A program made the translations under genes and the position numbers. A model generated the notes under the pieces. That model was not told the origin of the DNA. It did no database searches and was given only the letters and a program-made list of their open reading frames with translations. A stretch of 5,769 nt of DNA, from contig JAICVG010000093.1 of NCBI GenBank assembly GCA_025935445.1, forward strand, positions 1-5,769, given 5' to 3'. This document shows positions 1 through 5,769 of this stretch, piece by piece (within the stretch, counting starts at the first letter, position 1; every line of letters starts with the position of its first letter). This stretch comes from Nitrososphaera sp. (GTDB lineage: Archaea; Thermoproteota; Nitrososphaeria; Nitrososphaerales; Nitrososphaeraceae).

Positions 1-297
1 GTTATCTATGAAGCTTAATGAATCAGAGTTATTTGGAATCAACCTCTGAGAAAAGGTGGATCCAGAGGATTCGGCAGAAAAAACTTCAAAATTGAGACGC
101 AGTCCACTAGATTAGAACAACTGAATACTGGTTACAATGTACTAGCGAGCATAAAAAAGAAGAAGAAGATGATAATGTTTTTTCGAATACTCCCTGCCCC
201 AACACAAGAAAATGAAACATGATCTTTTTAAGAGAGAGGATCTTCCTTTATCCATTGTTGTAAGGGACATTAGAGCAGAGGGGTTAGCATAATAATA
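1..297. other. Intergenic / upstream region without a supported gene
   Basis: No frame here is convincing as a gene. The plus strand has stops early in all three frames, the longest being an edge frame that stops at 47-49. Visible structure is limited to three items. A 6-bp inverted repeat, CCTCTG at 43-48 and CAGAGG at 63-68, has a 14-nt loop and overlaps that edge-frame stop. A purine-rich A6(GAA)n tract lies at about 153-171, followed by six T at 178-183. A TATA-like element lies at 224-232. The region is probably the upstream regulatory region of the solute-binding protein gene, perhaps plus the 3' end of a gene outside the window. Confidence 0.5.
224..232 (+). promoter_or_regulatory. Candidate TATA box for the solute-binding protein gene
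   Basis: CTTTTTAAG resembles an archaeal TATA box. A transcript starting 25-30 nt downstream would begin near 254-258 and give a leader of about 40 nt before the TTG at 298. That leader contains a GAGGGG run at 278-283 resembling a Shine-Dalgarno site, but 14 nt separate it from the start, longer than usual. The short direct repeat GATCTT (221-226 and 239-244) flanks the box and could be chance. Confidence 0.35.
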
Positions 298-1791
298 TTG
301 AATATAAGATTGCGATTATGTGACCATTGCCAATATTGTACAGCCAACACGGGTGCAGTTATTGTCATTTTGCTCATGATGTCCATCATAATAACCCCCA
401 CAATTCTAATACAACCTGCACTAGCCACTACTGCAACTAATTTATCAGCTAATACAACTATTACTACTACTGCTAATGATGCTGGATACGGCTCTTTCAC
501 TCTTGTTGCGTTAAATCAGTCAACAAGTATATTATCATCATCGTCAGCTGAAAAACATAATGTTACTCTTAGAGGACTCTTTGATGACCTAGGCCAGTCA
601 GGAGGCTGGAATCAGATGCTTCAGCCTGCTCTTGATGAACTCAATAGGCGGCATCCAGACATGAATATACAGATTCAATACACTGAATTTCCCTATGATG
701 TTACAAGAAATCAAATTTTAGAGAGGTTGTCAAATGACAACAATTCTGCTGTAGACATTGTCTCAGTAGATCAAATCTGGCTTGGAGAATTTGCAGGAAA
801 GGGTTTGATAAGAAATCTAACTAGTGAATTCGAGCAGTGGGGTAGAATGTCTGACCTATATGAAGCAAATCTTGATGGCTCAGTTTACAACAATACAATA
901 TATGGTCTGTGGCTTTGGACTGACATTAGGGGCATATGGTATTGGAAAGACATGCTGCAAGAAGCAGGAGTTGACCCAGAATCACTGAAAACTTGGGATG
1001 GATATATTGCAGCAGCAATAAAATTGAAAGATTACTTTGGAGATAGAGTAATACAAGGAGCGCATCTTTTGGGTACCTCATATGATGAGGATATGTGGTA
1101 TCCCTACCTCTGGATGCTTGGAGGAGAAATACTAGAGCTTCGTGAAGGCCATCCTACAAAAGGTGTCTATTGGTTTCCCTCATACAATAGCTCTGAGGGA
1201 GTGAGAGCGATGGACTTTCTGAAGCAACAGGTAGATGCAGGAATTGAACCTCAAACCGAGCATTTTTGGGGAACCGAATTTGTCAATAGAACCTTTCCTG
1301 TGATGTTAGAGGGTTCCTGGATGCCGTATTACTTTCCACAAGAAACTTGGCCAACACTGGAACAGCAACTTGGGTTCATTCCCATGTTTCCAGTACCTAA
1401 CCAAACAATTCCTACTTCGACTATGATGGGTGGATGGGAGTTAGCTATACCAGCTAGGTCACAAAATAGCGACTTGTCATGGGAGTTAATAACTATAATG
1501 GCTCAGCCTGAAATACTAGCTCCATTTCTACGAGATATGGGCTATTTACCTACACAACATGTGTTAGGTGATGGTCCATCTTCTGAACCACTAAAGCAGT
1601 CGGTTCCATACTTTGAAGAAATGGTTTCAATGATTCCATATGGTAGAAGCAGGCCAAATATTGTAGAGTCTCCCGAGATAGCAGAACACATACATCAAGC
1701 TATACAACAAGTGTACAATGGGTCAGCAGCTTCATCTAAAGATGCACTTGATGTTGCTGCCGCCAAGTCTGCACAAGTACTGGGCTGGTAA
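298..1791 (+). CDS. Extracellular solute-binding protein, family 1 (sugar-type ABC transporter)
   Basis: This 497-residue protein has the layout of a periplasmic-binding-protein-fold receptor for an ABC importer of the MalE/UgpB-like class, which captures oligosaccharides or related solutes outside the membrane. Residues 1-18 form a leader with R4 and R6, 19-38 a hydrophobic helix, and PALA (40-43) a plausible cleavage site. No lipobox cysteine follows, so it is either released or held by an uncleaved helix. Residues 44-89 are a Thr/Ser/Asn-rich linker with several N-x-S/T sequons. The binding domain starts near 89. Family-typical stretches are DIVSVDQIW (153-161) with EFAGKGL, the tryptophan-rich LWLWTDIRGIWYWKD (204-218) followed by AGV and TWDGY, MLGGEIL (273-279), EGSW (338-341), GGWELAIPAR (378-387), and a C-terminal SKDALDVAA segment. 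The four Trp and one Tyr at 205-216 suit stacking against sugars, but the ligand is unknown. The TTG start is chosen because the next ATG (codon 27) would remove the basic leader and half the helix. No permease or ATPase gene is in the window, and transcription converges on the next gene. Confidence 0.92.
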   Translation: MNIRLRLCDHCQYCTANTGAVIVILLMMSIIITPTILIQPALATTATNLSANTTITTTANDAGYGSFTLVALNQSTSILSSSSAEKHNVTLRGLFDDLGQSGGWNQMLQPALDELNRRHPDMNIQIQYTEFPYDVTRNQILERLSNDNNSAVDIVSVDQIWLGEFAGKGLIRNLTSEFEQWGRMSDLYEANLDGSVYNNTIYGLWLWTDIRGIWYWKDMLQEAGVDPESLKTWDGYIAAAIKLKDYFGDRVIQGAHLLGTSYDEDMWYPYLWMLGGEILELREGHPTKGVYWFPSYNSSEGVRAMDFLKQQVDAGIEPQTEHFWGTEFVNRTFPVMLEGSWMPYYFPQETWPTLEQQLGFIPMFPVPNQTIPTSTMMGGWELAIPARSQNSDLSWELITIMAQPEILAPFLRDMGYLPTQHVLGDGPSSEPLKQSVPYFEEMVSMIPYGRSRPNIVESPEIAEHIHQAIQQVYNGSAASSKDALDVAAAKSAQVLGW

Positions 1792-1807
1792 TTCATATGC
1801 TATAGTA

Positions 1808-3811
1808 CTATGGCTTTAATTTGCTAATAAAATCAAATATTGTGCCTTGCAGCTGTCTTGTCTTCCCGTCAGTCTGCCAAGTCAAAGATCCATATGACTC
1901 TGGCTCTGTTAAGGTAGGTGTGCGAAGATTCGACTCAGAATTGGCCGGTGCAGAAATATTTCTATCACCTATGTGATATTCATGCTCACCATGGTGCAGA
2001 TAATGCACAAACTTGTCTTTAGCTTCTTCTCTGTAGGCTACACGGCTCCTCCTTGCTACAGCTTTATCAGCAGCGTAATAAGGATAAGTAATCGACCATA
2101 CGTGATCTCCCTTACCGGTTTCAACGACTAACGGCCGTGGAGCGACCAACGCTTGATAGTCAGATGTATCAATATATTCAATATTATTTGCATATACCCA
2201 GTTACTACATTTATGACCTGTTAAATAAAATAAACCAGAATCAGGTGACCAGCCAGATGCTATCACCATAGATATTCTTGGATCGAGCGCTCCAATGATT
2301 GTTGCAATTTCAGCACCTATTGAAAGACCTGTTGCTATAATACATGAGGTGTCGACGTAGGGGAGAGTTACAAGATAATCAATAGCACGCATAACATCCC
2401 AGACTCTCTCACCCGTCTCTTCCCAATCCGATGATTCAAAGCCATGGGATATGATAGAAGGATGTTGATGGTTACCATGTAAAGGATCATCGCCAAAATC
2501 TAAAATGAAAGGCCCAAAAAGCGGACTCTTAAGACCATATAGAGGGCTATCATTACGATGCGAAATATCTATGGCTAATACAACATAACCTCGGCGAGCA
2601 AAGGAATCTCCATACCAATAAATGTCACCACAACTATGTTTAGAATTAGGTTGCAGCACATCCCATGCGCTGCCATAATGACCGTTAAGCGCTATAACAG
2701 CAGGGAGTTTTCTATTGCTGCGCTCAAATCCCTTAGGAGTCGCAAGCCAAGCGTGGGAACTGCGTGTGATGTCAGGCCCCCCATACATATCAGGTAAGAT
2801 ATATTCAAACCATATTTCTCTCAGCCTATAGTTCTGCGGCCACTCTAGAGGGTTGTCATCCCTTTGAGCGATCCTATAGTCTATTGGATCGCGATAACTA
2901 GGAGACAAAGATACTACTCTTTTTATGGGCGAAGGATTGCCTGTCATTATTATGTGCATCAGTTGTCGTCTTGTACGTTCCTGCCAAGCCTTCCGATACA
3001 CATTATCTTTCTCCTCCAAACCGTAGGTAAGTATCTGCGCCCTACTGCCCCGCCATAAAAGGTGATCCGTTACATCAGGTTTGTGAGTGAATGTCCCTGA
3101 TATGAGTTGGTTGTTAACTTTTGCGCGAAAAAATTCGGTCCAATTTTGTTGGGGACGATTATCTTGCCTTATGAATTCTAGGTTCTTTCCATCCCAATGA
3201 ATAATTGTTAGGTCATACTCAAGTTCTTCACCTGCTATGTCCCACATGTTCTCTATACCAGTTGCATAAATCTTCATGCGTCCAATGAAATTTGAGCCAT
3301 TGTTGGCTCGATCAATACGTAATATGCCTCGAGACTGTGCACCATGCAGTCCACGATAACCTGCATCAAGAATGATGTCATATACTCTTGGAACTATGTC
3401 GCTATCAAAATATGTGCTATTCCATCCTACGACGTGATTAACATAATTACTTTTTTGTGAGGGACATTCTGACGAATGGGTATTATGTGAAAAACGACCG
3501 ACGAAAATGCCTTCAACAACTCTGCCACGATACCATTCCCAGAAATTCGTATCTTTTTCCATAGAAGTATGATGACGACAAAATGACAAAGAACCAGTAT
3601 TTTCATCCCAATCAATATGATCAACGATATCTCTGCCTCCTTGTTCGTTTATCAAGTAGCCACTATAGAGTTGTGAAGATTGACTGGAACCCGGCCTCTT
3701 CTTCTTTTTCTTGATGTATGCAGATAACGGTATAAGAACAAAGGGATCCTCTGCATGGAGGTACCAATTCTTTAAATTCCATATTCCCTCCGCCTTCTTA
3801 GTATCCCTCAC
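1808..3811 (-). CDS. Alpha/beta-hydrolase (esterase-like) with duplicated N-terminal beta-rich module
   Basis: The C-terminal half (about 365-615) is an alpha/beta-hydrolase of the acetyl-xylan-esterase / dienelactone-hydrolase-like group, closest in pattern to Abhydrolase_7 proteins. It has a probable oxyanion loop NGHYG (376-380), a helix WDVMRAIDYL before the nucleophile elbow GLSIG (Ser497), ALDPRI after it, the acid in APRPLVVETGKGD (Asp569) and the base in HHGEHEYH (probably His610). The triad appears intact, so an ester or related bond is the likely substrate, though its identity cannot be read. Residues about 49-110 and 173-244 are two diverged copies of one module (see findings), with a lipocalin-like W-D...L-x-F-x-R...G-x-F rhythm. 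Residues 30-46 hold a Lys5 run and a Ser/Gln-rich stretch. There is no signal peptide, so it is probably cytoplasmic. The GTG start is the first possible after an in-frame TAA, and a TATA-like box 28 nt upstream supports a leaderless message. It stops 16 nt from the convergent solute-binding protein gene. Seven of the first 18 arginines are AGR, unlike the cyclophilin next door. Confidence 0.88.
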   Translation of the reverse strand: MRDTKKAEGIWNLKNWYLHAEDPFVLIPLSAYIKKKKKRPGSSQSSQLYSGYLINEQGGRDIVDHIDWDENTGSLSFCRHHTSMEKDTNFWEWYRGRVVEGIFVGRFSHNTHSSECPSQKSNYVNHVVGWNSTYFDSDIVPRVYDIILDAGYRGLHGAQSRGILRIDRANNGSNFIGRMKIYATGIENMWDIAGEELEYDLTIIHWDGKNLEFIRQDNRPQQNWTEFFRAKVNNQLISGTFTHKPDVTDHLLWRGSRAQILTYGLEEKDNVYRKAWQERTRRQLMHIIMTGNPSPIKRVVSLSPSYRDPIDYRIAQRDDNPLEWPQNYRLREIWFEYILPDMYGGPDITRSSHAWLATPKGFERSNRKLPAVIALNGHYGSAWDVLQPNSKHSCGDIYWYGDSFARRGYVVLAIDISHRNDSPLYGLKSPLFGPFILDFGDDPLHGNHQHPSIISHGFESSDWEETGERVWDVMRAIDYLVTLPYVDTSCIIATGLSIGAEIATIIGALDPRISMVIASGWSPDSGLFYLTGHKCSNWVYANNIEYIDTSDYQALVAPRPLVVETGKGDHVWSITYPYYAADKAVARRSRVAYREEAKDKFVHYLHHGEHEYHIGDRNISAPANSESNLRTPTLTEPESYGSLTWQTDGKTRQLQGTIFDFISKLKP

Positions 3812-3834
3812 AAAGGCGAATTATTCATGATGCT

Positions 3835-3843
3835 CTTATATTT
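3835..3843 (-). promoter_or_regulatory. TATA box for the hydrolase gene
   Basis: Read on the minus strand this is AAATATAAG, centred about 28 nt upstream of the GTG at 3811. In archaea the TATA box centre lies 26-28 nt before the transcription start, so RNA would begin at or within a base or two of the GTG. No Shine-Dalgarno sequence lies between box and start, which fits leaderless translation. Confidence 0.6.
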
Positions 3844-3875
3844 TTCCATTTTTGGGCATATCAATTGAGCCACGA

Positions 3876-3897
3876 CCGCTGTAGCGGCCCTTTGGGC
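3876..3897 (-). other. Tandem short inverted repeats just after the cyclophilin stop
   Basis: Immediately 3' of the cyclophilin TAA (minus strand) lie GCCC-AAA-GGGC (3887-3897) and then CCGCT-AC-AGCGG (3876-3887). They are two perfect inverted repeats sharing a base. They could form small hairpins at the 3' end of the message or act as a protein-binding palindrome upstream of the hydrolase promoter. No U-run follows on the minus strand, so this is not a standard terminator. Confidence 0.4.
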
Positions 3898-4395
3898 TTA
3901 ACTCCTGATGGCTACTTTAAGTATTCTTGCTTTCTCTATTTCTATTGGTGCGTCAGCGGCATCTGTTTTCAGGCAAGATATCTGATCTACGATTTCCATT
4001 CCAGTCGTAACTTTACCAAACACAGTATATGATCCATTTAGAAAATTGAGGTCTTTTATCGCTATGAAAAACTGAGAGCCTGCACTATTAGGATTGTGCA
4101 ACCTCGCCATAGATATTGTTCCTCTCTTATTTCCATATCTATTGAATTCTGCGACTACATTCCAGTTAGGTCCGCCAAAACCCCACTTGTTTCTGTACAT
4201 GCCGTTTCTGCTAAGGGGATCGCCTGTTTGTATTAAGAAATCTGGTATTATCCTGTGGAAAAGTAAACCGTCATAAAACCCACTGTCTGATAACCTCTCA
4301 AAATTCCTTACTGTCACTGGCGCTAGGTTTGGAAAAAACGATAAGTGGATATCTCCTAAGTTTGTCGATATTACAGCAGCAGATTTGTTTGCCAT
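3898..4395 (-). CDS. Cyclophilin-type peptidyl-prolyl cis-trans isomerase
   Basis: A single-domain cyclophilin of 165 residues, the usual length, catalysing cis-trans isomerisation of X-Pro bonds as a folding helper. No signal peptide is visible, so it acts in the cytoplasm. Catalytic-site residues by alignment with human CypA are R48 in FHRIIPDF (Arg55), F53 (Phe60), Q56 in IQTGDP (Gln63), M96 in GTISMAR, Q108 and F110 in NSAGSQFFIA (Gln111/Phe113) and L119 (Leu122). Position 118 (LNFLNG) is Phe where CypA has Trp121, and CypA His126 is replaced by Tyr123; the Phe is the common prokaryotic state and predicts weak cyclosporin binding. ATG is chosen because it gives the canonical N-terminus and has a TATA-like box about 26 nt upstream. 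All ten arginines are AGA or AGG, consistent with a resident archaeal gene. It lies 86 nt upstream of the hydrolase and 136 nt downstream of the methyltransferase, so separate transcription is likely. Confidence 0.97.
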   Translation of the reverse strand: MANKSAAVISTNLGDIHLSFFPNLAPVTVRNFERLSDSGFYDGLLFHRIIPDFLIQTGDPLSRNGMYRNKWGFGGPNWNVVAEFNRYGNKRGTISMARLHNPNSAGSQFFIAIKDLNFLNGSYTVFGKVTTGMEIVDQISCLKTDAADAPIEIEKARILKVAIRS

Positions 4396-4416
4396 AATTT
4401 TTAATAGTTGAACGTT

Positions 4417-4426
4417 TATTTTAATA
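4417..4426 (-). promoter_or_regulatory. TATA box for the cyclophilin gene
   Basis: On the minus strand the sequence is TATTAAAATA, spanning -31 to -22 relative to the ATG at 4395 and centred near -26. This spacing predicts a transcript starting at the ATG itself. The short leader region is A/T only near the start, without a Shine-Dalgarno motif. The rest of the 136-nt gap (4396-4531) shows a T-rich (TTA)n stretch around 4458-4475 on the plus strand and an AGCGCGCT palindrome (4526-4533) overlapping the methyltransferase stop, but no gene. Confidence 0.55.
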
Positions 4427-4531
4427 ATCCATCATGTGCTTTGGGGCAAGATCTACATGAATTATTATTATTTTTTGTTTTATGTTGTAAATGCATCTAC
4501 CGTTCAAAATGTGTCTGTACTTGTGAGCGCG

Positions 4532-5356
4532 CTACTTGTACGCAATAGCGAAATAGGTTTCAGCTGGAAAGATAATTCCATCATCATCTATGTACGCCTT
4601 AAGTGATACTTCCAGATCCTGGACAATCATCCTGAACAGATCGTCGCTCCAGGATTTCATCTGTCCTGCCAGCGGTGAGCCAGCCATCTCTCTGCGCAAG
4701 AATTCATTGACAGAGGGATAGCGAACAGGTCCAATACCAATGAGAATCCGTACGTTCTGGAACCCCGCATTCTTGAGTAGAGCACGAAGGTTATCTATGC
4801 TCAAAGGAAGAAAAGTTGAGCGCACCATCATTCCGGCATAGGGGCCTGCATGTCGCTCCAGTACATCTGCTAACAGGTTGTACTCTGAGTTATTCTTGTC
4901 GGGCCGCATTGAACTTAGCGCCAATCTCCCGTTTGGTGATAAGACGCGATATGTTTCTCTGAGCGCGGCTGACCGGTCCGGGAAAAACTGGAGACCCTGT
5001 TGACAGAAAACGACGCCAAATTTGGAATCCGGAAACGGTATATTGTGTGCTTCCCCACGCTGCCATTTGATCGGAGGAGAGATATCTACTGAAGCCTTAC
5101 GTGCTACTGCAAGCATGCATTCGTTTCGATCAAGGCCGACAACCATTCCATTGGCGCCGACTTTGTTGGCAGCGCAACGAGCTACAATGCCGGTTCCACA
5201 GGCCAAGTCAAGTACATGTTCCCCGGCCCTCAACCCGGCAAGCTCGATGAGGTATTGTGCCTCAGGTGCATAGAAGAGGGGTACAAAATAACGCTCATAT
5301 GACTCTGCAGCACTTTCGTCAAGCTGCCATTGCGCAAGTTTTTCTAGTTCGTTCAT
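4532..5356 (-). CDS. Class I SAM-dependent methyltransferase (UbiE-like fold)
   Basis: A 274-residue Rossmann-fold methyltransferase of the Methyltransf_11/25 type, transferring a methyl group from S-adenosylmethionine to an unidentified, probably small-molecule substrate. Motif I is VLDLACGTG (48-56). The acidic residue that holds the SAM ribose is D76 in VVGLDRN. Residues 101-127 contain GEAHNIPFPD, then FGVVFCQQGLQFFPD, and the post-motif segment is YRVLSPNGRLALSS (136-149). The CQQGLQFFPDRSAALRE pattern is familiar from many bacterial class I methyltransferases. One oddity: where that family usually has F-D-V-V, this protein has F-G-V-V (Gly114), a single-base change from Asp. Residues 150-274 are the variable substrate-side region. 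The ATG is preceded by AAAGGGA (5364-5370), a weak Shine-Dalgarno-like run 7 nt away. Fourteen of nineteen arginines are CGN and two sampled 60-nt lines are 52-57% GC, against about 43% in two lines of the solute-binding gene. Acquisition from another lineage is therefore plausible. No substrate gene is adjacent. Confidence 0.93.
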   Translation of the reverse strand: MNELEKLAQWQLDESAAESYERYFVPLFYAPEAQYLIELAGLRAGEHVLDLACGTGIVARCAANKVGANGMVVGLDRNECMLAVARKASVDISPPIKWQRGEAHNIPFPDSKFGVVFCQQGLQFFPDRSAALRETYRVLSPNGRLALSSMRPDKNNSEYNLLADVLERHAGPYAGMMVRSTFLPLSIDNLRALLKNAGFQNVRILIGIGPVRYPSVNEFLRREMAGSPLAGQMKSWSDDLFRMIVQDLEVSLKAYIDDDGIIFPAETYFAIAYK

Positions 5357-5589
5357 CGGCGTATCCCTTTGATTTGTAATACAATCTTAGATGGCTCCTG
5401 CCCTAGATGGTCAATCGTTTTTTCGCATTGTACTTTCAAAATGTGAGGTTTAGAATTGATAAACATCACCATCTCTTTGATTTCAATTGATATAGTTTTG
5501 TCTAATTTATCAGCATTTTCGTCAACTTACCTATTCGGGACCCCTCGATGAATATTCAGGAGCATATAAAATCTGAAGAATTTCTTCGC
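5357..5589. other. Intergenic region upstream of the methyltransferase
   Basis: I see no gene here. Contents are AT-rich: two copies of AATTGATA (5454-5461 and 5485-5492) 31 bp apart, and a perfect palindrome GAAGAA-T-TTCTTC (5575-5587) just beyond the stop of the partial gene to the right. No TATA-like box is well placed for the methyltransferase; the nearest weak candidate, TTGTATTACAAA, is centred near -22 from its ATG. Confidence 0.45.
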
Positions 5590-5769
5590 CTACAGAACAT
5601 CTCGCTCTTGCTTTCCGTTAGAGTCAGCCAATTCTGGTTTGTCCTTTGAGGATGAAGTAGATGACGGTATTTCGGTAATTGGAGTCTGCACGCGGCCTAC
5701 TACTTTACATTTACATGTTGCACTATTTGAACCCGTATGATTGGCGGGCCCTTCGGGATTTGGATAAAA
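5590..5769 (-). CDS. C-terminal end of a minus-strand protein (partial, unrecognised)
   Basis: Reading in from the right edge on the minus strand, a frame stays open for 59 codons and ends at TAG (5590-5592). Its start lies outside the window. The visible part begins near PNPEGPANHTGSNS, then has a Cys-x-Cys pair in ATCKCKVVGR, followed by a Ser/Thr/Lys-rich, charged tail ending in ERDVL. A polar, low-hydrophobicity tail after a small structured element would fit a C-terminus. I do not recognise a family. An open frame of this length can arise by chance, so the call is tentative. If real, it is co-oriented with the methyltransferase, 233 nt upstream of it. Confidence 0.4.
   Translation of the reverse strand, partial: FYPNPEGPANHTGSNSATCKCKVVGRVQTPITEIPSSTSSSKDKPELADSNGKQERDVL

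Noticed and set aside
2..49. Plus-strand frame ending at TGA 47-49, possibly the end of an upstream gene
   Set aside because: Only 15 codons are visible, too few to support a gene call.
1..111. Open frame on the minus strand running off the left edge (37 codons, Ser-rich)
   Set aside because: It has no ATG or GTG start, is short enough to occur by chance, and shows no recognisable family.
270..500. Minus-strand 76-codon frame with hydrophobic stretches over the 5' end of the solute-binding protein gene
   Set aside because: Its hydrophobicity mirrors the signal-peptide region on the other strand; the plus-strand protein has clear family features.
1802..1811. Palindrome ATAGTACTAT between the convergent genes as a bidirectional terminator
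   Set aside because: It is short and AT-rich, has no U-tract on either side, and overlaps the hydrolase stop codon.
1808..5356. Hydrolase, cyclophilin and methyltransferase as a single operon
   Set aside because: The gaps are 86 and 136 nt, two genes have their own TATA-like boxes, and codon use differs sharply between neighbours.
5454..5492. Direct repeat AATTGATA, two copies 31 bp apart
   Set aside because: An AT-rich 8-mer recurring in a 230-nt AT-rich stretch is expected by chance; no link to a promoter is visible.
5548..5649. Plus-strand 33-codon frame starting MNIQEH
   Set aside because: It overlaps the better-looking minus-strand partial frame and has no ribosome site or recognised family.

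Overview
The window looks archaeal, most likely Nitrososphaeria (Thaumarchaeota). Three sequence features point there. Two genes use almost only AGA/AGG for arginine and use ATA freely for isoleucine. AT-rich TATA-like boxes sit about 27 nt upstream of two start codons, which is the spacing of leaderless archaeal transcripts. Two of the four complete genes start at TTG or GTG. No rRNA or other taxonomic marker is present, so the assignment is an inference.

Layout: positions 1-297 hold no gene I can support, only a candidate promoter for the first gene. A plus-strand gene (298-1791) encodes a secreted or membrane-tethered family-1 (sugar-type) ABC solute-binding protein. It converges, with only 16 nt between stop codons, on a minus-strand gene (1808-3811). 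That gene encodes a 667-residue protein with a C-terminal alpha/beta-hydrolase (Ser497, Asp569, His610) behind two copies of a beta-rich N-terminal module. Next on the minus strand are a compact cyclophilin-type peptidyl-prolyl isomerase (3898-4395) and a class I SAM-dependent methyltransferase (4532-5356). A reading frame entering from the right edge and stopping at 5590 is probably the C-terminal tail of another minus-strand gene.

The genes do not form an obvious operon. The hydrolase and the cyclophilin each have their own TATA-like box, and the gaps between minus-strand genes are 86 and 136 nt. The only suggestive functional pairing is the sugar-type binding protein with the convergent esterase-like hydrolase, and no permease or ATPase is in view. 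Arginine codon use splits the window: binding protein and cyclophilin are AGR-rich, methyltransferase and hydrolase are CGN-rich. The second pair may therefore have arrived later, possibly from bacteria. The most unusual item is the duplicated-module hydrolase. I see no CRISPR array, insertion sequence, RNA gene or clearly new multi-gene system.
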